Assembly (NCBI RefSeq): GCF_002205895.1 | Contig: NZ_NJDE01000010.1 | Span: 124,001 to 188,000, forward strand | Source: Saccharibacillus sp. O23 | GTDB lineage: Bacteria; Bacillota; Bacilli; Paenibacillales; Paenibacillaceae | Direction: 5' to 3' | Length of the DNA: 64,000 nucleotides | Made by a program: the position numbers and the translations under genes | Notes under the pieces: generated by a model | The model's database searches: none | What the model was told of the DNA's origin: nothing | The model's input: only the letters and a program-made list of their open reading frames with translations | In this document: in pieces, positions 25,039 through 34,109 of the stretch | How positions within the stretch are numbered: position 1 is the stretch's first letter | Layout of the letters: every line of letters starts with the position of its first letter

Positions 25039-26169
25039 ATGTGCATATTAATCGTCGACGATTCGATGTTGAACCTCGCTTATTTCAAACAGGTGTTATC
25101 GGAGGCCGGCTATTCGAATATCGAGACGGCCGTTTCGGCGGAAGACGCGCTTTCCCGGCTCGGGATGAGCGAAGGACGCGTTCCTCGCAAAGCGGCCGCT
25201 TTCGATCTGATTCTGCTGGATATCGTGATGCCGCACATGAACGGAATCGAAGCGTGCCGCCTGATCAAGTCTTGTCCGCCGTATACGGATCTGCCGATCA
25301 TTTTCCTTACGGGAGACCGTCGTCACTTCAAAGAAGCTTTCGGAGCGGGCGGCATGGATTTCATCGAAAAAGGAGCGCCGGAATACGAACTGCTCGCGCG
25401 CGTGCAGTCGGCCATCCGTCTCAAAAAAGAAACCGATATTCGCAAAAGCCGCGAAATCGGGCTGCGCAAAGAACTTCAGCTAGCCAAACGGGTCCAAAAA
25501 ACAGTGCTGCCTCCTCCGCTGATCGAATCGGGAATCGAGATTCACGCCCAGTATATCCAGTCGGACGAAGTGTCGGGGGATATGTTCTATTGGACGCGGA
25601 TCGACGAGAAACGCTGCGGCATCATGCTGATCGACGTAGCCGGACACGGCTTGTCTTCCGCGCTCATAAGCATGTCCGTCCGTTCGCTGCTCGACGGCAT
25701 CGTCAAACGCCTCTCCGAGCCGTCTCGGGTCTATCTGGAACTCAACAGGCAGGTGCGGAGTTTGTTCGGCGGCAGCCGGGATTCCATCTATCTGACCGCC
25801 ATTTATCTGTTGATCGACGAAGAAGCGCGCGAGATCCGCTATTTCAATGCCGGACATCCGCCCGCCCTGTTCTTGCAAGCGGACCGCAAAGCGCAGTATT
25901 TGGAGAACACCGGCGTGCCGTTGGGCATTCGAAAAACGATCGAAGGCCGAGGCGGGATCTGCCGCTACGACGCGCCGGGTAAAATTCTGCTGTATACGGA
26001 CGGCTTGGTGGAGACGCCGAGGCAATCGATCAGAGGCGGAATCGCCGACTTGGAAAAATACGCTTCCCGGATTCGCTATCTGCCCAATGACCGGTTCGCC
26101 GAGAAACTGGCGGTGCTCGGACAAGGCAAGAACGACGACGTCTGCATCGTATCGGTTCAATTGAACTGA
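25039..26169 (+). CDS. Receiver-PP2C fusion: response regulator/serine phosphatase, RsbU-like output
   Basis: A 376-residue fusion. Residues 1-125 are a CheY-like receiver with acidic pocket VDD (7-8), phospho-acceptor Asp61 in LLLDIVMP, and TGD and EKG near the end. A coiled linker (KKETDIRKSREIGLRKELQLAKRVQKTVLP) leads to a SpoIIE/RsbU-type PP2C domain with SDEVSGDMFYW, DVAGHGLSSAL, FNAGHPPAL and LLYTDGLVE, keeping the metal aspartates. Such proteins dephosphorylate STAS anti-anti-sigma factors; one is encoded two genes downstream. It opens a four-gene operon ending at the terminator 30942. AAGGAGAAG lies upstream of the ATG. Confidence 0.92.
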   Translation: MCILIVDDSMLNLAYFKQVLSEAGYSNIETAVSAEDALSRLGMSEGRVPRKAAAFDLILLDIVMPHMNGIEACRLIKSCPPYTDLPIIFLTGDRRHFKEAFGAGGMDFIEKGAPEYELLARVQSAIRLKKETDIRKSREIGLRKELQLAKRVQKTVLPPPLIESGIEIHAQYIQSDEVSGDMFYWTRIDEKRCGIMLIDVAGHGLSSALISMSVRSLLDGIVKRLSEPSRVYLELNRQVRSLFGGSRDSIYLTAIYLLIDEEAREIRYFNAGHPPALFLQADRKAQYLENTGVPLGIRKTIEGRGGICRYDAPGKILLYTDGLVETPRQSIRGGIADLEKYASRIRYLPNDRFAEKLAVLGQGKNDDVCIVSVQLN

Positions 26170-26205
26170 CGGCAAGCGCGGTGCGGGGGAAAGGAAGGAA
26201 TGTCG

Positions 26206-28278
26206 ATGGAAAGATCCGTTATAACGAGAGCCAAAAACGCGGAAATCGCGGTCGACGAAGCGCTGAAACTGCTGGCGGTGCCGCGCGAATCGGTACAGAT
26301 CGAGATCGTCGATCCCGGCGGGCGCGGCATGTTGGGATTGGGCAATCGACTGACTGTCGTCAAAGTGACCGTCTTGGACATCCCGGCTGCGCAAACGCCT
26401 GCCGCACCGTCCTCCGCGCAGCAAGAACTCGCGCCCGAAACGTTGGAAACGGCTTCAAGCGGGCCGGCAAAGCCCGTCGCTTCGTACGGCAGGGCCGATG
26501 AAGAGGCGGCGCGGGAAACGCAAGAAGAGTCCGGCGAGATCGCCATCGTGAACGGCCGGTTTCGCATCGCCGCTTCCGGCGGCCGCCTGCCGCTGCTCAC
26601 TCCTCCCGCGGGCGCCGTGCTGCTCAAGAACGGCGTGCCCGTCGGAAGCAAAGTGTCGGTCGCGCCGGGCGACGAGTTGGAGCTGGATACCTCGCCGATC
26701 GCGGAGCCGCCGGTCTGGCGGATCGAACTCGACGAAGCCTGCTTGCGCGCCGAGATGCACGTCAAGCCGGGATTCGAACGCCGCTTCTCGTTGGTCGACA
26801 GCAAAGCGCAGCCGCATCTGACGGTTCCGGTAACGGAGACCCGCGCGTTGATGCCGATCGACGAAGCGGAGGTTCGCGGCCGGTTGAAAGATATGGGCGT
26901 CGTATTCGGCATTCGGGCCGCGGCGATCGCCGAAGCCTGCCGCTCCGAGCATCCCGGAACGTTCGTCGTTGCCGAAGGAGCGCCTGCCGTGCAGGGGGAA
27001 GACGGCAAGTTCGATACGAATTTCGAGACCGAAACCAAGCGGACGAGTCCGAAAAGCCGCGAAGACGGCACGATCGATTATCGGGAGATCGTGGAGTTCC
27101 CTACCGTGATCGAAGGGCAGGTGTTGGTGCGTACGCTTCCGGCCAAGCCGGGACGTCCCGGACGGGACGTGATGGATCGCCCGATCCTGCCTCGTCAGGT
27201 TCAATCCATTGCGCTTGCCGCGGGCGAAGGCGTATCGGTAAGCGAAGACGGCCGCCGGGCGGTCGCGATGCGGCAGGGCATGCCGCGCATCAAGCAGCAG
27301 GGATACCGCGTCCATTTATCCGTCTTGCCGAAGCTCGAACATCGCGGAGACGTCGATTTGAAATCCGGAAATATCCGTTTCCGGGGAGACGTGGAGATTT
27401 CCGGCGGCGTACAGAACGGCATGAAGGTGGAAGCGTTCGGAAGCATCGCGATTCGCGGCGCGGTCAGCGGGGCGGCCGTGGACGCTTCGTATTCCTTGAT
27501 CGCTTCCGGAAGCCTCATCGGCGCTCAGGTGAACGTCGGCCGCCGCAGCGAATTTCTCGATCAAGTCGAACCGTTGATGTTGGAGATCGCTTCGCAGACG
27601 CAGCTTCTTCAATCGGCGATCGAACAGTTGAGCCAGACCGCCGCGTTCAAGCTTAACGATATCGAGCAGGGCGGACTGGGCGCGCTGTTAAGCGTCCTTC
27701 TGCGAGGAAAGTTCAAAGGATTGCACAGCGTGCTGTCGCGTTTCGTCGAGCTGGCCGCGAAAAACGAAACGCAGATGGACGAAGAATGGAAAGAATACGC
27801 GGGAAGCTTGAAATTCGGCTTTCTCGACCTGCGTTACGGCGGTTTCCGCAATGCCGCCGAGCTGGACGCGTTCCGCCGCCGCACGCTGGAGATCACCGAA
27901 GGCTTCTGCGGTCCGCAGGACCGTCCGGTGTTCGCCGAGCTTCAATATACCCATAACAGTCATATTTACTGCGGCGGCGACGTTCGGATCGGCAAAGGCG
28001 CTTACAATGCCACGATCTACTGTCAAGGGAAGTTGGAGACGGCAGGCACGCTGCGCGGCGGCGTCTATTTCGCGGCCAAAGGAATGAACGTCAAAGAAGT
28101 CGGCGCTCCGGGCGGCGTATCCACCAAGCTTCAAGTTCCGGAAAAATCCGCGATTCGCGCCGCGCGGGTTCTGGAAGGCACGGTCGTTCAGATCGGCCGG
28201 CGTTCGTTCCAGTTCGTCGAAGCCGCATCCAACGTGCACGCGCGTTTGGGCTCTCGGGAAGAACTGCTGTTATTTTGA
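26206..28278 (+). CDS. FapA/DUF342-family protein with Jag-N domain
   Basis: A 690-residue protein. Residues ~1-55 are a Jag-N domain (NAEIAVDEALKLLAVPRESVQIEI, PGGRGMLGLG), followed by a Pro/Ala/Glu-rich linker and the FapA (DUF342) region with RTLPAKPGRPGRDVMD, GVSVSEDGRRAVAM and the right-handed beta-helix stretch (HRGDVDLKSGNIRFRGDVEISG). A helical region then precedes a second beta part (SHIYCGGDVRIGKGAYNATIYC). FapA proteins affect flagellar or polar organisation elsewhere; no flagellar genes are near, so here it may scaffold the signalling operon. I chose ATG 26206, seven bases after GGAAGG. Confidence 0.85.
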   Translation: MERSVITRAKNAEIAVDEALKLLAVPRESVQIEIVDPGGRGMLGLGNRLTVVKVTVLDIPAAQTPAAPSSAQQELAPETLETASSGPAKPVASYGRADEEAARETQEESGEIAIVNGRFRIAASGGRLPLLTPPAGAVLLKNGVPVGSKVSVAPGDELELDTSPIAEPPVWRIELDEACLRAEMHVKPGFERRFSLVDSKAQPHLTVPVTETRALMPIDEAEVRGRLKDMGVVFGIRAAAIAEACRSEHPGTFVVAEGAPAVQGEDGKFDTNFETETKRTSPKSREDGTIDYREIVEFPTVIEGQVLVRTLPAKPGRPGRDVMDRPILPRQVQSIALAAGEGVSVSEDGRRAVAMRQGMPRIKQQGYRVHLSVLPKLEHRGDVDLKSGNIRFRGDVEISGGVQNGMKVEAFGSIAIRGAVSGAAVDASYSLIASGSLIGAQVNVGRRSEFLDQVEPLMLEIASQTQLLQSAIEQLSQTAAFKLNDIEQGGLGALLSVLLRGKFKGLHSVLSRFVELAAKNETQMDEEWKEYAGSLKFGFLDLRYGGFRNAAELDAFRRRTLEITEGFCGPQDRPVFAELQYTHNSHIYCGGDVRIGKGAYNATIYCQGKLETAGTLRGGVYFAAKGMNVKEVGAPGGVSTKLQVPEKSAIRAARVLEGTVVQIGRRSFQFVEAASNVHARLGSREELLLF

Positions 28279-28315
28279 GAAGGACGGACATTTTGCGAAT
28301 AAAGGGAGGATGTTC

Positions 28316-28627
28316 ATGTTTGCGTATCAGATCCACAAAAACGAAACGGAAGCCGTCGTGATGTTGGAAGGCGATTTCGACATCGACAGCGGCGAGATGC
28401 TGGAAGAAGATATTTTGCCCGTCGTATCGGAGTATGACCAGGTCCGGTTGAACTTCGGAGAAATTTATTTTGTCGATTCGTCGGGGATCGGCCTGATCAT
28501 TCGCATGGTCGACGAGCTGCGGGAAGGCGGGCGTTCCGTCAAGATCGAACAGATCCGCCCCGAAGTGATGGAAGTCTTCGAACTGCTGCAAATCCGCGAG
28601 ATTCTCGGCGAAGAAGTCTTCGAATAA
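28316..28627 (+). CDS. STAS-domain anti-sigma factor antagonist
   Basis: A 103-residue single STAS domain. The segment IYFVDSSGIGLIIRM contains the DSSG motif (residues 54-57), with Ser56 the expected phosphorylation site by analogy with SpoIIAA. Such proteins bind RsbW/SpoIIAB-like kinases when unphosphorylated. The phosphatase at 25039 and the kinase-like domain at 28703 are its natural partners. ATG at 28316 is six bases after AGGGAGG; the upstream ATG at 28310 is too close to it. Confidence 0.92.
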   Translation: MFAYQIHKNETEAVVMLEGDFDIDSGEMLEEDILPVVSEYDQVRLNFGEIYFVDSSGIGLIIRMVDELREGGRSVKIEQIRPEVMEVFELLQIREILGEEVFE

Positions 28628-28702
28628 CAAAAGCTTGAGTGTCGGCAGGAAGCGGGATCGCGAAGAATGCGGCGCACCGGACATTCTACAAGAAAGGAAC
28701 CG

Positions 28703-30895
28703 ATGAGCTTGAATACATTACCCAACGCGGCAAACGGCAAAGGAAATCCTTATCCGTTCTGGGCGCTGGCCGGATTTGTGTACGGGGCGATTCTCGCCGT
28801 CGGTTCCGGTCAGGTCTTGTGGGCGTCCGTTCTGCCGATCTTGTTTCTGACGCTGCTGCTCGATTTGTTTCCGATCCGGTTGATCAGCGGAGACGAATTC
28901 GCCGCAGGTCTGATCGGGTTCCTGACGCTGCTGATCGGCTTCGGTTTGTACACCGCGCTGCTCGGCGTGTTTATCAGCTGCTTGTCGAACGAAGCGCGTC
29001 AAAGCGGATTCCGCCGGAAAGGATTCGATCCGACCCGCTGGTTGGCGCGTATCGGCATCTATACGCTCAGCACCTGCGGAGCCGCTCTGGCGCTTCACGG
29101 TTTGGAGGGGATTTGGCCGGATGCGTCCATATACGCCAAAGCGGCCGCGGCGGCACTCGCTTTCAAAGCCGTCAAGGTTCCTTTGGCTGCCGGAATGCGC
29201 AAGATCTTGACCGGCACTTCCGTATGGGCCGGGATTCGCGGGCGGCTGCGCGAGACGGTCGTTCCGATTCTGCTCTGCATCGCGGTCATTCCGCATTTTC
29301 TGAGCCGCTTGCTTGAAGACGATTCCGTTTCGGAACTTGCTTATACGGGATTGTTTTTGTTCTTTATTTTGTATTTCTCCAATATTTACGTACGCGAAGT
29401 CGCCGGTTGGCGCCGAACGTACGAACGATTCAGTTTGTTGTTCGAATCGCGTCTCTCGCCCGATCTCGAAGGTCACGGCATGCGCGCCGGAGCGATCGCC
29501 GACTGCTTGTCGGACCGGCTCTCTTATCCGCGCGACAAGAAAAGGGTGCTTGTTCAAACGGCGATTCAACACGACATCGGCAAATCGGCGCTTCCGGCTT
29601 ACCTGTTCAATAAGCGGGGCGCGTTGTCGCTCTCGGAAGAAGACGAGTACCGCTCCCACAGCGAGAAAGGCGCCGAGATCATTCTGACGCTCACGCAAGA
29701 CGAACGCGCGGCGCGTTGGGTGCGGCATCATCACGAACGCTGGGACGGCAAAGGCTTCCCGGACGGGCTTCAAGGCAAAGCCATTCCTTACGAGTCCCGA
29801 ATCTTGGCGTTATGCAGCCGTTTGGACCATCTGCTGCATCGCGGAGCGGACGACGAAGCCGTGTGCGAACAGGTTCGCAAGCTGGCGGGACGGGAAATCG
29901 ATCCGGAGCTGGCCGCGGTCGTCAACGTTCACTTCGTGCATTGGCTGCGCGAGCAGTTATTTCGTCAAGGGCTGGAGGCGGCCGCTTCGTTCGGGAATCC
30001 GGATCAAGCAGCCGAGCGCACGGATATAGGCGATCGCGGCGCGACGACGCTCCGATCCGCTTCCGGTACGCCTCAAGAACCGCAAAGCGATCACTACGGC
30101 GATTACGTAGGGTCCAGCATTCAGCTGCAGCTGGCTTCGGACGGGCTGCTGTACGGATTGGAAGATCCGGCGCTGGAACCTTCGCTCATGCGCATGGCCC
30201 GGCGGGCGGAAGCGGAACAGAAATCGTTCTATGAACGATTGACGCATGCCGGCCGGACCTACGAAGCCCATTTTTACCCCGGTCACGGAGAAGTGCGCAT
30301 CGCGCTGACGGATATTACGCCGGCGTTCGCTTATCGGCAGAAATTGCGCGAAGAGACGCTGCTTGCTTATCGGGAGGTGATCTTCGCGTTGTCGGAAGGC
30401 AAAGTGGAGTTGTGCCGCAGCGCCGAAGAATTGCGCGAGCGTCTGGGAGAACGTCTGGACGGTCTGAACGTGACCGCCCGGGCGGATATCGCCCGCAGCC
30501 GCGACCTCGCCGCTTCCTTCATGCCGCAGGAGAATCCCAAGCGGCTGATGCAGGTCAAGTTGGCGGTATCCGAAGCTTCGACCAATATGCTCAAACACGC
30601 GCTCGGCGGAGAAGTGACCGCGTTCGCGCGCGGCGATTCGCTGCAAGTGCTGGTTCGCGACGAAGGTTCGGGGATCGCGCTGCACGAACTGCCGAAGACG
30701 TTCGTGGCTTCCGGCTACAGCAGCAAACGCTCGTTGGGGCGCGGGTTCGGCGTGATGTACGCTTCGGCGGACCGGCTTTTTCTCTACACGGACCCGAGCG
30801 GCACGCAGCTGCTGCTCGAATTCGAAGGCAGGCATTCGGCGGCCGCCGAAATTCGGAAAGCAAGCGGCGAGATGCCTAATACGGTCAAAGCTTGA
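28703..30895 (+). CDS. Membrane HD-GYP phosphodiesterase fused to RsbW-like ATPase domain
   Basis: A 730-residue fusion. Residues ~10-235 contain about seven membrane helices. An HD-GYP domain follows: HDIGK near 290, HHHERWDGKGFPDG near 342 (an FP variant of GYP); HD-GYP proteins usually cleave cyclic di-GMP. A linker and a possible PAS-like part (~430-560) lead to a GHKL ATPase with the N box VSEASTNMLKHA (~622), DEGSGI (~653) and SLGRGFGV (~678), matching RsbW/SpoIIAB serine kinases rather than two-component kinases (no phospho-His). I infer that it phosphorylates the STAS protein encoded just upstream. Start ATG 28703 with AAAGGA upstream. Confidence 0.87.
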   Translation: MSLNTLPNAANGKGNPYPFWALAGFVYGAILAVGSGQVLWASVLPILFLTLLLDLFPIRLISGDEFAAGLIGFLTLLIGFGLYTALLGVFISCLSNEARQSGFRRKGFDPTRWLARIGIYTLSTCGAALALHGLEGIWPDASIYAKAAAAALAFKAVKVPLAAGMRKILTGTSVWAGIRGRLRETVVPILLCIAVIPHFLSRLLEDDSVSELAYTGLFLFFILYFSNIYVREVAGWRRTYERFSLLFESRLSPDLEGHGMRAGAIADCLSDRLSYPRDKKRVLVQTAIQHDIGKSALPAYLFNKRGALSLSEEDEYRSHSEKGAEIILTLTQDERAARWVRHHHERWDGKGFPDGLQGKAIPYESRILALCSRLDHLLHRGADDEAVCEQVRKLAGREIDPELAAVVNVHFVHWLREQLFRQGLEAAASFGNPDQAAERTDIGDRGATTLRSASGTPQEPQSDHYGDYVGSSIQLQLASDGLLYGLEDPALEPSLMRMARRAEAEQKSFYERLTHAGRTYEAHFYPGHGEVRIALTDITPAFAYRQKLREETLLAYREVIFALSEGKVELCRSAEELRERLGERLDGLNVTARADIARSRDLAASFMPQENPKRLMQVKLAVSEASTNMLKHALGGEVTAFARGDSLQVLVRDEGSGIALHELPKTFVASGYSSKRSLGRGFGVMYASADRLFLYTDPSGTQLLLEFEGRHSAAAEIRKASGEMPNTVKA

Positions 30896-30941
30896 CGGAA
30901 TCGGCTCGCGATCTGCCGGGAGCGACGGCAAAACGAATCGA

Positions 30942-30967
30942 GGCGGACGCGACGTCCGTCTTTTTTT
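30942..30967 (+). terminator. Terminator of the signalling operon
   Basis: GGCGGACG pairs with CGTCCGTC around a three-base loop, then seven T. Confidence 0.82.
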
Positions 30968-31063
30968 GCTGCGGCCGGAAAAGGAAACGTTTCGAATATG
31001 ATACCATGGATAAGCGATCAAAAAAGGCGGAGCATCCGTCCGAAAAAGGAGAGCGGAGGATTC

Positions 31064-32353
31064 GTGCATGCCATTTTCCGCAACGAAAAAGTACAGCTTC
31101 TCGCGGTAGCGCTGGGCACGGCGGCCGCGGGCGAGTTCAAGATCAATCCGGTTCCCGGCGATTTGTTTCGGATCGCGCTCGGCGGGAGCGCGTTCCTGCT
31201 GTTTCTGCTGTTGATGAATCGCCTGCCGTACGTCAAAGCAGGACTGTACGCGGCCGTCACGGTGGTTCTGTTTCGCGTGCTGCTCGATCTGATTTTCGCG
31301 CCCGGCGATTTCCTTCTGGAAAACAGCCTGCGGATGCATACGTCGAGCGGCTTGTATTATTTGGTGTTCGCTGCGGGTCTTCTGCCGCTTCAGCGCCGGA
31401 TCGGTAGCATGAACGCGTTAGCGCTCGGCGCCTGCTGCGCGGGCATCGATCTGGTATCGAACGGGGCGGAGATGGTCTGCCGCTGGCTGCTGAACGGTTC
31501 GGATATCGCCAATCCCGCGACATGGGGGTATATCGCGGTCGTCGGACTCGCGAGAGGATTTTTCGTCACGGGATTGTACAGCAGCATCGCGGTCAGCCAG
31601 ATTCGGGCGCTGCACCTGGAACAAAGCAAACGGATAGAACAGATGCTGACCGTCAACTCGGGCCTTTACGGAGAAATCTTCTATCTGCGCAAGTCGATGG
31701 CCGCCATCGAACGCGTCACCGGCGACAGTTATCGCTTGTATGCCGATCTCAAGCGCGAAGGATCGGAAGAAATGGGACGGCGGCAGTTGAAGCTCACGCA
31801 GGAACTGCACGAGGTCAAGAAAGATTCGCAGCGGATCGCGGCGGGGCTGCTCAAGCTGTTCGATCAGGAATCGAAGACGCTGCTGACGCTTACGGAGATC
31901 GCCGACTACGCGCTTCGCGGCAATCGGAAATACGCGGCGATGCTGGGCAAGCCGATCTTGTTCGACGTAGAAGCATCGGACGATTACGCGACCGCGCAGC
32001 ATCTGCCGCTGCTGTCGCTGCTGAACAATCTGCTCGCGAACGCGGTCGAAGCGACGGAGCGTTCCGGCGTGATCGGCTTGGAGATTCGCCAAGCCGACGG
32101 CCGCACGCGCTTGACGGTGCGCGACACCGGGCGAGGCATTCCCGAGAAGAACCGGTCGCTGGTGTTCGAACCGGGGTTCACGACCAAGTTCGGCGAGAGC
32201 GGAACCGCGGCGACCGGAATCGGATTGTCGCACGTGCGCGATATCGCGCATGAATTGGGCGGAGACATCCGGCTGCTGCCGAGCGGAGAAGACGGATGGA
32301 CGACGGCGTTCGAAGCCGATTTTCCGACGGAGCGATTGAAAAAGGGGGAATAG
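31064..32353 (+). CDS. Membrane sensor histidine kinase, GlnK (YcbA)-like
   Basis: A 429-residue kinase, matching B. subtilis GlnK in size. Residues ~5-190 contain six or seven hydrophobic segments, then a coiled region (HEVKKDSQRIAAGLLKLFD) replaces the classical H box, followed by a GHKL ATPase domain with LLNNLLANAVEA (N box), DTGRGI (G1) and TGIGLSHV (G2). The GTG at 31064 has CGGAGG four bases upstream; the in-frame ATG at 30998 would add 22 polar residues. The next gene starts five bases after its stop and encodes the partner regulator. Confidence 0.85.
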   Translation: MHAIFRNEKVQLLAVALGTAAAGEFKINPVPGDLFRIALGGSAFLLFLLLMNRLPYVKAGLYAAVTVVLFRVLLDLIFAPGDFLLENSLRMHTSSGLYYLVFAAGLLPLQRRIGSMNALALGACCAGIDLVSNGAEMVCRWLLNGSDIANPATWGYIAVVGLARGFFVTGLYSSIAVSQIRALHLEQSKRIEQMLTVNSGLYGEIFYLRKSMAAIERVTGDSYRLYADLKREGSEEMGRRQLKLTQELHEVKKDSQRIAAGLLKLFDQESKTLLTLTEIADYALRGNRKYAAMLGKPILFDVEASDDYATAQHLPLLSLLNNLLANAVEATERSGVIGLEIRQADGRTRLTVRDTGRGIPEKNRSLVFEPGFTTKFGESGTAATGIGLSHVRDIAHELGGDIRLLPSGEDGWTTAFEADFPTERLKKGE

Positions 32354-32357
32354 ACGC

Positions 32358-33269
32358 ATGGCGTCTTATTGTATTATCGACGACGATCCGGCCGTGCGCG
32401 CGATGTTGGAGCAGATCATCGAAAGCGGAGGCTTGGGCGAGGTGGTCGGCACGGCGCGCGGCGGCGAAGAAGGCGTTCGGGTGGTGACGGAGACGTCGCC
32501 CGATATCGTGCTGATCGATTGGCTGATGCCCGACCAAGACGGCATCGAGACGCTGGAGCGGCTGCGGGAGCAAGGATTCGGCGGCAAATGCGTCATGATC
32601 TCGCAGATCGAGGACGGCGAGATGGTCGGAGAAGCTTATCGCTCGGGCATCGAATTTTTCCTGCGCAAACCGATCAACCGGATCGAAGTGGAGGCGGTGC
32701 TGTCCAAGGTGAGCGAGCATGCGGAGTTGAGCCGGTATCTGACCGAACTGCGCGCCTCGCTCTCCAAGTTGGGCGGCGTCGGCAAGACCGAGGGCCGCGG
32801 CGGAATCTCGGCGGCCAAACGGAGAGGAGCGGCGGAGGTGCTGCGTCCGATCTATATGAATCTGGGCATTCTGGGCGAAGCGGGCTGCGCGGACATCACG
32901 GCGATTATGGAGAGCTTGATCCGGCGCGACGAACGCGGCGAATTCCCGCCTCTGCGCCAGCTCTACGAAGAAGCGGCGGCGCAACGGGGCGGAACGCCGC
33001 GCGAAATCGAACGCGAGGCCAAAGCCGCCGAGCAGCGGATTCGGCGTACGGTCTCCGCCGCGCTGACCCATCTGGCGTCGATCGGGTTGACCGATTACGG
33101 CAACCCCAAGTTCGAACATTACGCGCCGCTGTATTTCGACTTCGAAGATGTTCGGGCCAAGATGAAAGAGATCGACGAAGCGCACGGCGAAGGCCGAACC
33201 AAAGTCAGCATCAAAAAGTTTTTGCAGGTTATGTATCTGGAGATGCTCGACCGCCTGGAGACGGGTTAA
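32358..33269 (+). CDS. Response regulator with GlnL (YcbB) output domain
   Basis: A 303-residue regulator. The receiver domain (residues 1-120) has IIDDDPAVRAML, phospho-acceptor Asp in DIVLIDWLMPDQDG and FFLRKPINRIE. The C-terminal ~150 residues match the YcbB/GlnL DNA-binding domain (RPIYMNLGILGEAGCADITAIMESLI; RIRRTVSAALTHLASIGLTDYGNP; KVSIKKFLQVMYLEMLDRL). In B. subtilis GlnK/GlnL responds to glutamine and activates glsA-glnT. Those genes are absent here; an amino-acid import cluster starts 250 bases downstream and is a possible target. Confidence 0.88.
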   Translation: MASYCIIDDDPAVRAMLEQIIESGGLGEVVGTARGGEEGVRVVTETSPDIVLIDWLMPDQDGIETLERLREQGFGGKCVMISQIEDGEMVGEAYRSGIEFFLRKPINRIEVEAVLSKVSEHAELSRYLTELRASLSKLGGVGKTEGRGGISAAKRRGAAEVLRPIYMNLGILGEAGCADITAIMESLIRRDERGEFPPLRQLYEEAAAQRGGTPREIEREAKAAEQRIRRTVSAALTHLASIGLTDYGNPKFEHYAPLYFDFEDVRAKMKEIDEAHGEGRTKVSIKKFLQVMYLEMLDRLETG

Positions 33270-33289
33270 GCCGCATAAGAAGAAACCGA

Positions 33290-33313
33290 GGAGAGCTTTC
33301 GGCTCTCCTTTTC
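33290..33313 (+). terminator. Terminator after the GlnL-like gene
   Basis: GGAGAGC pairs with GCTCTCC around a short loop, then TTTT. Fairly weak but well placed. Confidence 0.7.
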
Positions 33314-33402
33314 GGCGTGCAATCCTATCGGCGGCCCCGGCGAACAAGAAGCGGCGCGCTTGCGGAAGCGAGTCTTCGGACCGGACGCTGCTTATCAATG
33401 TT

Positions 33403-33432
33403 TTGTATAAGCAAATCGAAAAAGTCTATTAG
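33403..33432 (+). promoter_or_regulatory. Candidate promoter of the acetyltransferase/amino-acid import cluster
   Basis: TTGTAT (33403-33408), 18-base spacer, TATTAG (33427-33432), about 90 bases before the GNAT gene. Confidence 0.45.
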
Positions 33433-33523
33433 CGGGAGGAAGGCGAGAGTGATAAAGTTAACAGCAATCAATCCCGAGTAAACAAATAGGTGTTGTAAAA
33501 TTAAGGCGCAAAGGAGCAGCGAA

Positions 33524-34048
33524 ATGAGTGAAGTGTATCGGAGAGCCGTACCGGAAGATGCAAAGCGATTGGTCGATATTACCTACCGGGCATACGGATT
33601 GATTCGCGAATTGGGGCTGCGATGGCCTGCGGCCCATGCCGATCTGCCGCTGGTGCTGAAAAATATCGAGGAGAACGAATGTTATCTGCTCGAAGCGGGC
33701 GGCGAACCGGTCGCGACGGTGACGTTGTCGACGAGCGGAGAAGCCAAAGCGATTACGGACCTGCCTTTCGTCAAATGGTTCGCCGCCGATCCCGACCGTT
33801 CCAATAAAGGATACGGAGGACGGCTGCTCGATTGGGTGGAAAAAGAGATCGTCTTCGGGCGGCACGGCCATTCCGAAGTGACGCTGGCGACCGCTCAGAA
33901 ACATCCGTGGCTGGTACAGATGTACGAACGCCGCGGTTACGAGCGCATCTTGGAGATCGACGCCAAGAACGGGGACGGCATCATGTACCTGCTGCGCAAA
34001 AATATCGCCGAGTACCGTTACGCCGATCCTGTTCGCGGCCGCGCATAA
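33524..34048 (+). CDS. GNAT-family N-acetyltransferase (SnaA-like by context)
   Basis: A 174-residue GNAT enzyme. The N-terminal half has YRRAVPEDAKRLVDI and the acetyl-CoA-binding loop is in the DPDRSNKGYGGRLLDWVE segment, with HPWLVQMYERRGYERI completing the fold. It precedes a cystine-type importer and an M20 amidohydrolase. In B. subtilis SnaA (YtmI) acetylates S-modified cysteines before downstream cleavage, and its gene heads the tcyJKLMN operon; the same order here suggests the same role. The sequence alone supports only a GNAT call. AAAGGAG lies upstream of the ATG. Confidence 0.85.
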   Translation: MSEVYRRAVPEDAKRLVDITYRAYGLIRELGLRWPAAHADLPLVLKNIEENECYLLEAGGEPVATVTLSTSGEAKAITDLPFVKWFAADPDRSNKGYGGRLLDWVEKEIVFGRHGHSEVTLATAQKHPWLVQMYERRGYERILEIDAKNGDGIMYLLRKNIAEYRYADPVRGRA

Positions 34049-34109
34049 ACCAAGAGTTCCCGTCAGGCTCCGGCAAAAAAGACATTCTATTCGAAGGGGA
34101 TAAATACAG

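Noticed and set aside
30980-30996. Possible cre-like GGAAACGTTTCG before the GlnK-like gene
   Set aside because: The palindromic core fits but the outer T and A positions do not, and the gene is not a sugar gene.
33449-33481. Ten-residue leader peptide ORF (GTG start, GGGAGGA upstream) before the GNAT gene
   Set aside because: Its ribosome binding site would lie at or before the expected transcription start, and no attenuator hairpin follows. Too short to support.
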